A stretch of DNA of 64,000 nucleotides from NCBI GenBank assembly GCA_003249955.1, contig QKHS01000080.1, positions 1-64,000 on the forward strand. The letters run 5' to 3'. The DNA is from Bacteroidales bacterium. Lineage in GTDB: Bacteria; Bacteroidota; Bacteroidia; Bacteroidales; ML635J-15. The notes below the pieces were generated by a model. The model did not search any database and was not told where the DNA came from. It was given only the letters and a program-made list of their open reading frames with translations. This document shows positions 54,512 through 63,740 of the stretch, piece by piece; position 1 is the stretch's first letter, and every line of letters begins with the position of its first letter. The translations under genes were made by a program, and so were the position numbers.

Positions 54512-55825
54512 ATGAAAAGAATTGCTGATGATTATTTAGTAAAATGGAAATCAGATGAAAGGCGAAAACCACTACTTATAAGAGGAGCCCGCCAAATAGG
54601 GAAAACATTTACAATAGCCGGTTTCGGTAAAAACCATTTTGAAAATTTTATTAAAATCGATTTTGAAAGAGAGCCTGGGTTAAAACAAATTTTTGATCAG
54701 GATTTAAACCCTCGAAGAATCTGTAATGAAATAGAAATTATAAAGAACGTAAAAATTGTAACAGGAGAAACACTACTGTTTTTTGATGAGATTCAGGAAT
54801 GTGGCAATGCAATAATGTCTCTCAGGTATTTTTATGAGGAAATGCCGGAATTACACATAATAGTAACAGGTTCTCTACTCGAATTTGCTTTATCGGATAT
54901 TTCTTTTCCGGTAGGCAGAATTCAATTTTACAATATGTTTCCGTTAAATTTTTCAGAATATTTGGCCGCAACCGGAAAAGAAAACTTACAAAAGCTTATT
55001 GATAAAGAACCAAAGAATCTTTCAACCAACATTCATGAATTATTAAACAGAGAATTAAAAAACTATTTTTTTATCGGAGGAATGCCGGAATGTGTAAAAA
55101 CATATATCGGGACAAACTCAATTATGGAATGTTCCGAAGTGCAGTCAGAAATTATTAATTCATTAAGAATGGACTTTTCCAAGTATTCTCCTAAAGTTGA
55201 TAAAGACTGTCTGAATTCAGCACTATCCGAAATCGCAAGAAATGTTGGCAATCAGACAAAATATAGTTCTTTAGCACAAGGCTTTAGTAATCCCACATTA
55301 AAAAAAGCCTATCAGGCATTGTTAATGGCAAAACTTATTAACCAAATAAATGCTGTTAACCCGATTGGTTTTCCGGCACAAATTGTATCAGGCAGAATAT
55401 TTAAAACAAGCTTTTTGGATATAGGGTTAATGAATTTTATTAGTGGAATTACAATAAGCGAAGAATATTTTAAAACAGACCTGTTGTCAATATACAGAGG
55501 CTCTCTTGCAGAACAATTTGTTGCACAAGAATTTGCAGTAAATCAATCTAACAATTTATATTACTGGAGCAGACAATCGAAAAGTAGTACAGCAGAAGTT
55601 GATTATGTAATTCAAAAACAAAATAAATGGATTCCGGTAGAGGTTAAAAGTGGTAGTAGTGGCAGTTTGCGTAGTATGCACAGGTATCTGGATGAATTTA
55701 ATGATTGTAGCTATGGAATTATTTTATCATCACAGGAATATAAAGAACTTCCTGAACAAAAGCTGATATTTATGCCCATATATTTTGCCGGAATAATAAG
55801 CAAAAATACAAAACAGGAACACTAA
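54512..55825 (+). CDS. AAA ATPase with DUF4143 nuclease-like domain
   Basis: 437 residues. N-terminal AAA_14 ATPase with Walker A GARQIGKTFT, Walker B LLFFDEIQEC, and the sensor segment IIVTGSLLEFAL. The C-terminal DUF4143 domain ends with a PD-(D/E)xK-like core (AEVDYVIQKQ ... WIPVEVKSG). These genes occur in many paralogous copies in Bacteroidota and other anaerobes; the function is unknown, with proposals including mobile-element or defence links. The promoter is amplified in a 33-base tandem repeat, and the gene stands alone between adk and a convergent cytochrome gene, as expected for a mobile or recently acquired gene. Protein intact. Confidence 0.9.
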   Translation: MKRIADDYLVKWKSDERRKPLLIRGARQIGKTFTIAGFGKNHFENFIKIDFEREPGLKQIFDQDLNPRRICNEIEIIKNVKIVTGETLLFFDEIQECGNAIMSLRYFYEEMPELHIIVTGSLLEFALSDISFPVGRIQFYNMFPLNFSEYLAATGKENLQKLIDKEPKNLSTNIHELLNRELKNYFFIGGMPECVKTYIGTNSIMECSEVQSEIINSLRMDFSKYSPKVDKDCLNSALSEIARNVGNQTKYSSLAQGFSNPTLKKAYQALLMAKLINQINAVNPIGFPAQIVSGRIFKTSFLDIGLMNFISGITISEEYFKTDLLSIYRGSLAEQFVAQEFAVNQSNNLYYWSRQSKSSTAEVDYVIQKQNKWIPVEVKSGSSGSLRSMHRYLDEFNDCSYGIILSSQEYKELPEQKLIFMPIYFAGIISKNTKQEH

Positions 55826-55874
55826 ATTAATACATGTCCCTGTTACATCTTACGTAATTTGCAATTGCAAAAAA

Positions 55875-56285
55875 TTATTTCTTAAGCGATCTTATATAAT
55901 TTACAACATTCCATCTGTCGTTTTCATCTGCAACAGCTTTGCGGAAGTCGTGCCATTTTTCACGTCCGATAAATGATTGGTAGTAAATTTCACCGTCTGT
56001 AAATTTTGACTGATAATCAGCAGTGGAAAGATCATACAATTCTATCCCCAGATTTTTTGCTTTTACCCCGTTACCTTTCCCACCTGCTCCGTGACAACTT
56101 GCACAAGCCATGTCAAAAATTTCTTTTCCGTCTGCAATACTGTTTTTAGAGGAAGGAACTTTGTTTTTCATTGTTTTGTAGTCTGCCGGGACCTGCCACG
56201 GATCTTTAACCAATCTCATTGCTGTCAACCCACCTATAACCATCACCGATGCAAGTGCAATAAATAATACATTTTTTGTTTTCAT
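55875..56285 (-). CDS. Secreted monohaem cytochrome c
   Basis: 136 residues. An uncleaved or cleavable N-terminal hydrophobic segment (~5-25) exports it to the periplasm. The haem motif is CASCH (MACASCHGAGGKGNG). The domain matches class I cytochromes c of the CytC_6/Cbb3 type, with the C-terminal helix WNVVNYIRSLKK. A late Met as the sixth ligand is not obvious. It is the last gene of a unit with a DUF5777 β-barrel and a haem-motif lipoprotein (63- and 45-base gaps). It probably carries electrons in the periplasm in a respiratory chain, together with the neighbouring haem lipoprotein. Confidence 0.9.
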   Translation of the reverse strand: MKTKNVLFIALASVMVIGGLTAMRLVKDPWQVPADYKTMKNKVPSSKNSIADGKEIFDMACASCHGAGGKGNGVKAKNLGIELYDLSTADYQSKFTDGEIYYQSFIGREKWHDFRKAVADENDRWNVVNYIRSLKK

Positions 56286-56348
56286 TTTTCTATATTTAAT
56301 TACTTAACGCCGTAAATTTCTGAAAATTGAAATTCCGGCAATATTTTT

Positions 56349-57305
56349 TTAAAATTTCACGAGTACATTGAAACCAAGCATTATGCCAGATTTGTCTGTA
56401 AAGTCATAATTATTCATAATTAAATTGTTTTGAGGCACAATTCCTCTGTATGACGATGCAAACAACTGGAAAGAATGTGACATTGTTGTTATTTCAAATC
56501 CGAATGCAAAATCGGGTTTTGCTTCAATTTGGGCCGTAGTTTCGCTATTATTCCCGGTTTTACCAATAGCAAACGGTTTTTCAAACTCACTTATCAGCGA
56601 AAATGCTCCCGTAATTTTATATCTCGCAGAAATTGCAATTCCCATAGCATCGTTATAATATTTAGGGTAATACGCAATTGTTTCAGAAACAGAATCTTCG
56701 GTTACAACCCTGTAGCTGTCCACTTTATTAACATGTGCATAACCAATTCCAAGCATCGTTGCAAAGTTATTTGTCCATTTGCGCGAGACAATTACCTGCG
56801 AAAAGTATGAAAGTCTGTCGGTGAACTTGTAACCTGTTCCCCAATACTCTTTTTCCCGGGCATTTATACAGGTATTTGCAAAAACAGCAACCGATACCGG
56901 AACAGCATTGTCTTTTGATTGTTCAAGAATATTGTATTTGGCCAGAAATTCCTGCATTTTTTTATCCTTTTCGCTGCCAAATCCAACCATAAAATTATCT
57001 GTAATGCCATAATTCAATCCAAGGCGTATATTTGAAGCTCCGTAAAATCCGAACAAATCTGTTATCCCGTTATCAATAGCTGTAAACCTGTGTTGTATAA
57101 CCATTTCAAGTCTTCCTTCAGCAGTTACTGCTGTTGTCTGATTATCAATAAATGTTGTAGTGTACCAGGGACTTATAACAGGTTTGTGCTGTATTTTTTC
57201 CGGAATAAGTGTATCATTCTGGGCAAAGCCGTTAAAAAAAACTCCTGTTAAAACAATAATGAATCCTAACTTTTTAATTAAACTTAATTCTTGTATATTG
57301 TTCAT
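56349..57305 (-). CDS. DUF5777 family outer-membrane β-barrel protein
   Basis: 318 residues. The signal peptide ends at GFAQ (~28). The body has the pattern of DUF5777 proteins: TFIDNQTTAVTAEGRLEMVIQHRFTAIDNG, GASNIRLGLNYGITDNFMVGFG, and alternating aromatic strands ending in a C-terminal Phe (GFNVLVKF), as in outer-membrane barrels. Such barrels are typically next to c-type cytochromes and YceI-like proteins in Bacteroidota. It is the middle gene of the haem operon. It may carry a substrate or anchor the electron-transfer proteins at the outer membrane; this is inference from context. Confidence 0.82.
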   Translation of the reverse strand: MNNIQELSLIKKLGFIIVLTGVFFNGFAQNDTLIPEKIQHKPVISPWYTTTFIDNQTTAVTAEGRLEMVIQHRFTAIDNGITDLFGFYGASNIRLGLNYGITDNFMVGFGSEKDKKMQEFLAKYNILEQSKDNAVPVSVAVFANTCINAREKEYWGTGYKFTDRLSYFSQVIVSRKWTNNFATMLGIGYAHVNKVDSYRVVTEDSVSETIAYYPKYYNDAMGIAISARYKITGAFSLISEFEKPFAIGKTGNNSETTAQIEAKPDFAFGFEITTMSHSFQLFASSYRGIVPQNNLIMNNYDFTDKSGIMLGFNVLVKF

Positions 57306-57350
57306 AGTTTGATTGTTCTGTTTTTAATTATTTATCCGGTTCTCCTTCTG

Positions 57351-57740
57351 TTAATTCTCCAAAGCCCCCTGCTCTATCCATTTTACAATAAGAACATGCT
57401 CCGTTGCAGTTAAATAATCGTCCGCATGTCCGGGATCAGGCAAATAAAACAAATTGCTGTTCTCCGGATCAGCAATATTCAGATAATTTCCGTTTATAAG
57501 ATTATTATACATATCCGGTGACTCAAAATCCGGATTATTACCGGCAAAATGACACGAACCACAATTATTTTGAAAAACAGGAAGTATCTGTGTAGTAAAA
57601 AAAACAGTATCTACAGTTGTTGTATCTGTAGTATTTTTAGGATATACCCCCGCATCATCAAAACGGATATTTGAACTTTCACAGTTAAAAAAGAAAAAAG
57701 AAACAGCAATTATAATTATGTATAACAATTTAATTTTCAT
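57351..57740 (-). CDS. Lipoprotein with cytochrome c-type haem motif
   Basis: 129 residues from the ATG at 57740; an in-frame extension upstream adds 26 residues that do not look coding. Lipobox FFFFNCES (Cys ~20) predicts lipidation. After a Thr-rich linker (TTDTTTVDTVFF) comes a CxxCH haem site (NNCGSCHFAG), then a short helix-rich domain ending WIEQGALEN. The layout is that of the small planctomycete-type haem-binding cytochromes common in Bacteroidota. It is first in the operon with the DUF5777 barrel and cytochrome c, and divergent from the T9SS propeller gene. Confidence 0.82.
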   Translation of the reverse strand: MKIKLLYIIIIAVSFFFFNCESSNIRFDDAGVYPKNTTDTTTVDTVFFTTQILPVFQNNCGSCHFAGNNPDFESPDMYNNLINGNYLNIADPENSNLFYLPDPGHADDYLTATEHVLIVKWIEQGALEN

Positions 57741-57850
57741 AGAAATCACGATTATTAAGAATCTGCAATTTATAATAATTTTACTTTCAAAAGCAAAGCA
57801 ACCACATAAAATATACAACGTTTATAAAAACAGTACTAAAATGCTTAAAT

Positions 57851-59716
57851 ATGAAAACAAACTTTACTTTTTTATTTCTGATTATTTTATCAGGATTAGC
57901 TTATTCGCAGGAATGGACAGTAACAGAAATAGGAACATGTCCCAACGACAAGGCTTATGGCATTTGTCTCGGCAACGGACATAACGACGGCATAAACCGT
58001 ATTTACGTAACAACACGCGGCGAAGCAACAGACGGTGCAATATACGAATACACATATTCAGCAGGAAGTTGGCAAATGACTGCAACAGTAGGAACAGGCT
58101 TGCGAAATCTGGTTACAGTTGCTGTCGGAGATGGCAGAAACGACGACATTAACAGACTTTACGCTGTTGAGTGGGGAGGAACTTCCAGCAATATTTACGA
58201 ATATACATGGAACGGAACTACATGGAACAGAGTAACTGTTGCAAGTCCGGGAAAAGGAATGTTATCTTTAATAATAGGCGATGCCCGCGGTGATGGTGTA
58301 CACAGGGTTTATGTCGCTGGCTGGATAATTCAGAGAGAATATGAATGGAACGGAGCAGGCTGGAACTATACCGATATCAGTATTTCTCACGGAGCCGAAG
58401 GCCCGGTATGTTTCGGCCGTGGAAGAAATGACGGTATTTTAAGATATTATACTCCCGGCAACCATGTTAAGGAATTTACATGGAGCGGAACAGCATGGAG
58501 TGACTCATCTTCTGTTTCATCATTAAACGGGGCCCCGGAAACGGTTGTTGTTACTAATGGCAGAAATGATGGTGTTGAAAGAATTTACACACAGGATAAT
58601 AACGGAACACATGAGATCACCAGAAACGGATCTTCATGGGTATCTCAAATGATAAGCAACCAAAGCGGAAGATCGTTTTTATTCAGTGCCAAAACCAAAA
58701 GCGACGGCAGATATTATCTTTATAGCTCTGATGTTGGTTCTCCCTTCAGAGAGTATTCATATAATTCAACCACAGGTCAGTATGATTACACAACTATTGA
58801 TGCAGCAACCGGTGCAACTGCTCTTATTGATGCCGGAGCAGGAAGAAATGACAATGTAGTAAGAATATACACTCCCGGATATGCAACAGGAAAAGTTTAC
58901 GAAATAACAAATAACAATCCTTTTATTCTTGACATGCCGCTCACCGTTTCGGGAGAAAACATGCTTTGCCCGGACGGAACCGGAGTTGTAAGTACCGGCG
59001 AATTTGAAAGTTATCAGTGGTTCCGCAGATATTACGGATCTTCTGAAACTACTCCTATAAGCGGAGAATACGGACAAAGCGTTACTATGAATTTTAACGA
59101 ATATGCGGCCTCTTATTTAAGTGTTGAAGTTTCTGTCGGCAGTTCAACATTTACATCAGAAGAATTTTTTGTAGATGGATATGCCTTCTCCCCTGCAACT
59201 GTTTCAAGCTCCGGCGATTTTACCATCGGAACAAACGGAGATTTGCTGCTATGTGAAGGAAGTACAATGTATCTCTCGCTAAATGACCCGTACAACACAA
59301 ATATTATCTGGTACAAAAACGGAAATCCGGTAATCGGTGAAACCGGACAAACATTAACAATTACCGAACCAGGGGAATATTATGTTGAAGGTGCTCCGGC
59401 AGAATGTCCGGATTACATACAGGGACCGGGGCTTAATTTAAATGTCGTTGATTGCAATGTTAATTATTCCGGTTTCAGGAATACAGGCCACATATCTGAT
59501 TTTTATCCAAACCCGGTTAATGACCGCCTGCATTTTAGTAATCCGGATAATCTTAAAGGCTCTGTATATACGATCTCAGACAATACCGGGCGTGTTGTAA
59601 AAAAAGGGAAAACCGGAACAGATGCAAGTATAGATTTTACAGAAATTAAAAACGGAATATATTATTTGCAATTTGACAAAACTCCTGATGTGAAATATAA
59701 AATCAGCAAGAGATAA
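57851..59716 (+). CDS. T9SS type A secreted protein with seven propeller-like repeats
   Basis: 621 residues. The signal peptide ends at LAYSQ (~19). Residues ~25-370 contain seven repeats with a shared loop: GNGHNDGINRIYV, GDGRNDDINRLYA, GDARGDGVHRVYV, GRGRNDGILRYYT, TNGRNDGVERIYT, KTKSDGRYYLYS, GAGRNDNVVRIYT. The spacing of ~45-55 residues and the NDG-type acidic loop suggest a seven-bladed, FG-GAP-like propeller with possible metal sites. Two Ig-like domains follow (~375-580; SYQWFRRYYGS, IIWYKNGNPVIG). The end is a type A sorting domain (SDFYPNPVNDRLHF ... IDFTEIKNGIYYLQF). It is probably surface-attached or released by T9SS; the ligand is unknown. A perfect 17-bp terminator follows. Confidence 0.9.
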   Translation: MKTNFTFLFLIILSGLAYSQEWTVTEIGTCPNDKAYGICLGNGHNDGINRIYVTTRGEATDGAIYEYTYSAGSWQMTATVGTGLRNLVTVAVGDGRNDDINRLYAVEWGGTSSNIYEYTWNGTTWNRVTVASPGKGMLSLIIGDARGDGVHRVYVAGWIIQREYEWNGAGWNYTDISISHGAEGPVCFGRGRNDGILRYYTPGNHVKEFTWSGTAWSDSSSVSSLNGAPETVVVTNGRNDGVERIYTQDNNGTHEITRNGSSWVSQMISNQSGRSFLFSAKTKSDGRYYLYSSDVGSPFREYSYNSTTGQYDYTTIDAATGATALIDAGAGRNDNVVRIYTPGYATGKVYEITNNNPFILDMPLTVSGENMLCPDGTGVVSTGEFESYQWFRRYYGSSETTPISGEYGQSVTMNFNEYAASYLSVEVSVGSSTFTSEEFFVDGYAFSPATVSSSGDFTIGTNGDLLLCEGSTMYLSLNDPYNTNIIWYKNGNPVIGETGQTLTITEPGEYYVEGAPAECPDYIQGPGLNLNVVDCNVNYSGFRNTGHISDFYPNPVNDRLHFSNPDNLKGSVYTISDNTGRVVKKGKTGTDASIDFTEIKNGIYYLQFDKTPDVKYKISKR

Positions 59717-59720
59717 ATAA

Positions 59721-59760
59721 AAAAAATACAGGATGTCTGTTTGGACATCCTGTATTTTTT
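59721..59760. terminator. Bidirectional terminator between the T9SS propeller and WD40-caspase genes
   Basis: A perfect 17-bp stem (AAAAAATACAGGATGTC / GACATCCTGTATTTTTT) with a 6-base loop, between convergent stops at 59716 and 59771. Confidence 0.95.
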
Positions 59761-59770
59761 TTATTTGTTT

Positions 59771-62700
59771 CTACCGCACAATAAAATCATTCATCAGGTT
59801 CTCTTTACGTGAAGTAGGCTGTTGTTTTCCGTTACTGAGACGTTTTACACCATCAAAAACATAATTACGTAATTCCGAAACCGAAATTTGTTTATCACCA
59901 TTTGCATCTGCTTTGTTTTTGGCAACAGCCTGTATAAGACAATAAGTAAAAATTCCGTTTTCTATTTCTTCGTTTTCCAAAGCATACCCGCCACCCGATG
60001 CTGCTGAAATTACCACGGTACCGGTTCCTTTTCTGAGATCGGCAAATAAAAGCCTCATCAATTCGTAAGAATTCTGCAGGCCTGTTTTAGGTTTATTTTC
60101 GTTCTTAGTAGCAAACATCGTTACTCCACGGGTCTGGTCTCCGTCCTGAACAGAATTAATCGCAAAATCGTCACCTTTATCAACCTCTCCCGAGTGACAG
60201 GCATCCATTAACAGCAGCTTATTCCTTGCAGGAATTCCATCTAAAATACCTTCTATCTCGTCATATTTTAACCCGTTTTTTGACGGGTTTGAGAAATCTA
60301 TATTTGCTGTAGCAAAGTAAAAATCCAGATTATCATCAAGCAATCCATGTCCGGCAATGTGCACATATACATAATCATCCACACCTGTTTTCATAAGTTT
60401 ATCCTTTAGTGCCAGTACATTTTCGCGTGTACAGGATGAATTATACAAAGTATCAATATAAATATGGTCAAATTCTCTTGTATTGCCACTGAAAAGTTTG
60501 ATGAAGCCCTTGCCGTCGTTAATAGTGTAACGCAGATTATATTGCGCCTGAGAGTATTCTGCAACTGCAAGTGAAATCAAATACAGATCCGGTTTCTTTT
60601 TGTCTGCTTTATCGTAAAAAATTTCCAGCTCTTCTTTAAGCGACTCAATACCTTTTTCGTTAAGACATGAAATCTGAATCACATTTTTCCCTGCCGACAA
60701 CGGAATACTGATATCCTGAACCGCTGTTTTTACCCGTTTTTCCTTTAACGAAAACCCTCTGGTACCATAAAGCGGGACATCGTTAACATATACATTTATA
60801 CGATCAAGGTTATAATTATCGTCCTGCATTTTTAACTGAACATTTGCATCAGGTTCGTTAGTTTTAAGCTTAATACTTCCAATATTGTTAATTGATAATT
60901 CCGGAAGATTAATTTTTCCGTTAAGCATTTGTTCATCAAACCCAAGCTTGGACAAGCGTTTAAGGTAAGCTTTATGATATAGTTCAACCATATCCTTATC
61001 GAAGTACCTGAATGACTCAAGAACATAATCGGGACGATTGTATTTTAAGTCAAATTGTTCGGCAGGAAAAACTTTTCCGTCAAAATTAAAACCGAGGCCG
61101 GTAAGAGCATCACCTGTTGCCATGTAATAATTATCAGGAGTAATAAACACGAGTTTACCCATGTCAACCACATAAATGCTTAACAATTTTGTCCCTGTAT
61201 TAAGATCCCATATATTCATAGATGCATCTTCAGCCGAACTTATCAAATAGTTTTTACCTTTAATTATTTCAAAGTCGTTGATATATCCGCGATGGCCTGA
61301 AAATTTTATAGTTTTATCGTTTGTCTGTCTTTCGATATCGAAACCTCTGCAAGTATATACATCGTTATTTAAAGGATCTGTTTTTATAATATAATCAGAC
61401 TCCTGACTTTTTGGGAAAACAGCCTGTAGAACAAGAGTGTTTTGAGGTTTTTTATTCCTGTATATAGATGCAAAACTTGTTTTATCTTTTTCCGAATAAC
61501 CTGTAATAGTAGTATTAAATCTTACAGCTTTATCCCGGTCTTCTCCAAATCCGTAAAATTCCTTATCGGATAAGAAATATAACTGATTAAAAATATGCTC
61601 ATTATTTTTTGACATTAACCCTATTTCATCTTTTTTATGTTTTCTTTCTTCTTTAGGCCCGGCTATATTGAGATTGGAAATTGATGACACTTTAAGAACA
61701 GGATTGGTAAGGCCCCATTTTCCTCCCGAATATGCTATAGTTTTTCCGTCCGGGCTTATTGCTACTGAATATACATTCTCGTCGAACCAGAGCTTACCTT
61801 TTTCTGAATTCGATGCTTTTTCCTGAATTCCTTTTACATTAAAGGATTGTTTTGCCTTTACAGCACGTGGATGCAGAATAAAGTACTGCAAGACTTTTTT
61901 ATTTTCAAAGTCAACAACAGCAGCACGGTTATCACTTCCTGCAGTTGCCACAATCGCCGGATTAGGAGAAAAATTTATATCGTTTATTTTACCATTGTGT
62001 CCGTTTATGCCTTCGCATGTAATTTTATCGTTGTCAAACTTAAGCAAATAAACAAAACCTAATTCATCACCAAATGCCACAACACTATCCTGCGGATGCG
62101 ACTGAATCGCAGACACATTAAAACTCCTCGGAATAATCCTCTTTTCAAATTTGAACTCGGGCAGGCTCCAGATTGAAATTGACCTGTCTGCTGAAGCAAT
62201 AGCAACAAATTTTCCGTCAGCAGAATAGTCAATATCATTTATATCTAAAAAATGTGTACGTTCAAATTTTTTAATTTTAAGATTCTTATTGCAGAAATAT
62301 AAACATCCTTTTTCATCCCCCGCTATAACATAATTACCGTCATTTGAATTTGCAGCAAATGTAAAATATGTGTATGCATCACGGTTAAATAACGATTTTC
62401 CTCCTTTTTTAAGAACCGATCCGTAAATTTTAATGTCATCACTTAGTTTTTTTCGATGAATTTGTCCGGATGATTTTTCAAGTTTTAAGGTTTTCATATT
62501 AAACCTGTATGTCTGATTTTGTGTAGCAAGAATCAGGCTGCTTTCATCATCAAAATTCATAGCCAGTACTTTATTGTCACCCGGTACTTTGATGCGATAA
62601 AACATCTTTCCTGAAAAAAGGTCATTAATAACCAGCTCGTTATTTACATCAATACTGGCTATATATCTGCTGGCAGGGTCCCATTCAACATATAAAATAC

Positions 62701-62800
62701 TTCCGGAATGACCTGCCTGAACTACCGGAACAACATTTTGTGAATTCATCCCGCAAACTACGGTCAGGGCAATTATTATTGTAATTATTGACTTTTTCAT
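59771..62800 (-). CDS. Secreted WD40-repeat caspase-like peptidase (C14)
   Basis: 1009 residues. The signal peptide ends near GMNSQ (~20). Residues ~25-660 contain WD40-type repeats (GHSGSILYVEWDP, DINDIDYSADGKFVAIASADRSISIWSL, GHNGKINDINFSPNPAIVATAGSDNRAAVVDF, GHRGYINDFEIIKGKNYLISSAEDASMNIWDL), enough for a large or double propeller. Residues ~660-720 are β-rich. The C-terminal ~250 residues are a caspase/metacaspase domain with His818 (HIAGHGLLDD) and Cys868 (MDACHSGEV), the catalytic dyad. Caspase-fold proteases with WD40 are known in Bacteria, and they usually cut at basic or acidic sites; specificity here is unknown. With a signal peptide, it should act outside the cytoplasm. No T9SS sorting domain is seen at its C-terminus (RKENLMNDFIVR). 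Confidence 0.92.
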   Translation of the reverse strand: MKKSIITIIIALTVVCGMNSQNVVPVVQAGHSGSILYVEWDPASRYIASIDVNNELVINDLFSGKMFYRIKVPGDNKVLAMNFDDESSLILATQNQTYRFNMKTLKLEKSSGQIHRKKLSDDIKIYGSVLKKGGKSLFNRDAYTYFTFAANSNDGNYVIAGDEKGCLYFCNKNLKIKKFERTHFLDINDIDYSADGKFVAIASADRSISIWSLPEFKFEKRIIPRSFNVSAIQSHPQDSVVAFGDELGFVYLLKFDNDKITCEGINGHNGKINDINFSPNPAIVATAGSDNRAAVVDFENKKVLQYFILHPRAVKAKQSFNVKGIQEKASNSEKGKLWFDENVYSVAISPDGKTIAYSGGKWGLTNPVLKVSSISNLNIAGPKEERKHKKDEIGLMSKNNEHIFNQLYFLSDKEFYGFGEDRDKAVRFNTTITGYSEKDKTSFASIYRNKKPQNTLVLQAVFPKSQESDYIIKTDPLNNDVYTCRGFDIERQTNDKTIKFSGHRGYINDFEIIKGKNYLISSAEDASMNIWDLNTGTKLLSIYVVDMGKLVFITPDNYYMATGDALTGLGFNFDGKVFPAEQFDLKYNRPDYVLESFRYFDKDMVELYHKAYLKRLSKLGFDEQMLNGKINLPELSINNIGSIKLKTNEPDANVQLKMQDDNYNLDRINVYVNDVPLYGTRGFSLKEKRVKTAVQDISIPLSAGKNVIQISCLNEKGIESLKEELEIFYDKADKKKPDLYLISLAVAEYSQAQYNLRYTINDGKGFIKLFSGNTREFDHIYIDTLYNSSCTRENVLALKDKLMKTGVDDYVYVHIAGHGLLDDNLDFYFATANIDFSNPSKNGLKYDEIEGILDGIPARNKLLLMDACHSGEVDKGDDFAINSVQDGDQTRGVTMFATKNENKPKTGLQNSYELMRLLFADLRKGTGTVVISAASGGGYALENEEIENGIFTYCLIQAVAKNKADANGDKQISVSELRNYVFDGVKRLSNGKQQPTSRKENLMNDFIVR

Positions 62801-62865
62801 AACTTTTCTATGGTTAATAAATTAAATACACAATACAATCCTTTTCATTGTTTACTTAATTTAGC

Positions 62866-63621
62866 CTACTGTTTATAATATTGTAACAATCTCGAATCGT
62901 CTTCCTTTCCAAGTGGCATCAGGTAAGTGGCTCCAAAACCTACATATCCCCTAAGTGCAGGGTCCTGCGTATAATTTGTAAGAGGTGACGAAGTATAATA
63001 TAAGTTTGTTACCAGATACCTGGTAATATGAATATCAAAACCTATCCTCGGATTAACATGCATTCCCAATCCGGCAAGATTTGAATACACAGTATTTGTT
63101 TTAAAAATCATGTGGTCTTCTCCATCCTGCGGTGTTTCATTATACTCTATAAGATCAGTTTTATCACTTGTTGTAAGTGTAATACTGTTTGAAACAGGAA
63201 ATTTAAAGTCTAACCCGGCACCGATTGAAAAATGCAATTTTTTTACATAAAAATGATATTTATACATAATTCCTAACTGGGGAACAATCATAAAAGATGA
63301 TAATCTTAAAGTATCTCCTGCAAGTGATGGTAAATCCCTGTCAAGTTCAAGCGAATAATTTGATGTCATAAAATCAAGGCCAGGGGTAAAAACCAACCGG
63401 CTTCGGTTAAAACCCAAATCAAAAGGAAACCCCAAAGAAAGACAACTTCCCTCAGTTTTATCTGCAGTTGCAAGATAATCTGACCCTTCATAATGAATTG
63501 TAAAATCATCTCCTTTCGAAAGTATTCCATAAGAAAAAGAAGCCATATAGCCCCTGACAACTTGCTGGGAATACGCCCCTAAAGAAATGATAAACAACAA
63601 TATAAAACAGATTTTTTTCAT
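62866..63621 (-). CDS. Outer-membrane β-barrel protein
   Basis: 251 residues. The signal peptide ends at LGAYSQQ (~19). The rest has alternating hydrophobic strands with aromatic girdles (SRLVFTPGLDFMTSNYSLEL, LHFSIGAGLDFKFPVS, TRYLVTNLYYTSSPLTNY, YVGFGATYLMPLG), as in the PorT/OmpA-like small barrels of Bacteroidota. No plug or periplasmic domain is seen. It is 65 bases upstream of the WD40-caspase gene on the same strand and may be co-transcribed with it. Function unknown. It is divergent from another barrel gene at 63741. Confidence 0.8.
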   Translation of the reverse strand: MKKICFILLFIISLGAYSQQVVRGYMASFSYGILSKGDDFTIHYEGSDYLATADKTEGSCLSLGFPFDLGFNRSRLVFTPGLDFMTSNYSLELDRDLPSLAGDTLRLSSFMIVPQLGIMYKYHFYVKKLHFSIGAGLDFKFPVSNSITLTTSDKTDLIEYNETPQDGEDHMIFKTNTVYSNLAGLGMHVNPRIGFDIHITRYLVTNLYYTSSPLTNYTQDPALRGYVGFGATYLMPLGKEDDSRLLQYYKQ

Positions 63622-63628
63622 AGTATTC

Positions 63629-63659
63629 TTGCTAAATTATATTCTTTTAACTAATTTTG
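63629..63659 (+). promoter_or_regulatory. Promoter of the 3'-terminal β-barrel gene
   Basis: TTG (63629-63631), 20-base spacer, TAATTTTG (63652-63659), an exact TAnnTTTG; the ATG is 81 bases further on. Confidence 0.6.
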
Positions 63660-63740
63660 TTAATTATTCAAATGACAAATACTAATTGGTTTTTTAAGGT
63701 CACAAAATTAAAGCTAAAATAAACATAAATTTTATAAATT

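Noticed and set aside
55858-55871. Palindrome TTTGCAATTGCAAA between convergent genes as a terminator
   Set aside because: The stem is weak and has no loop or T run; may be chance in AT-rich sequence.
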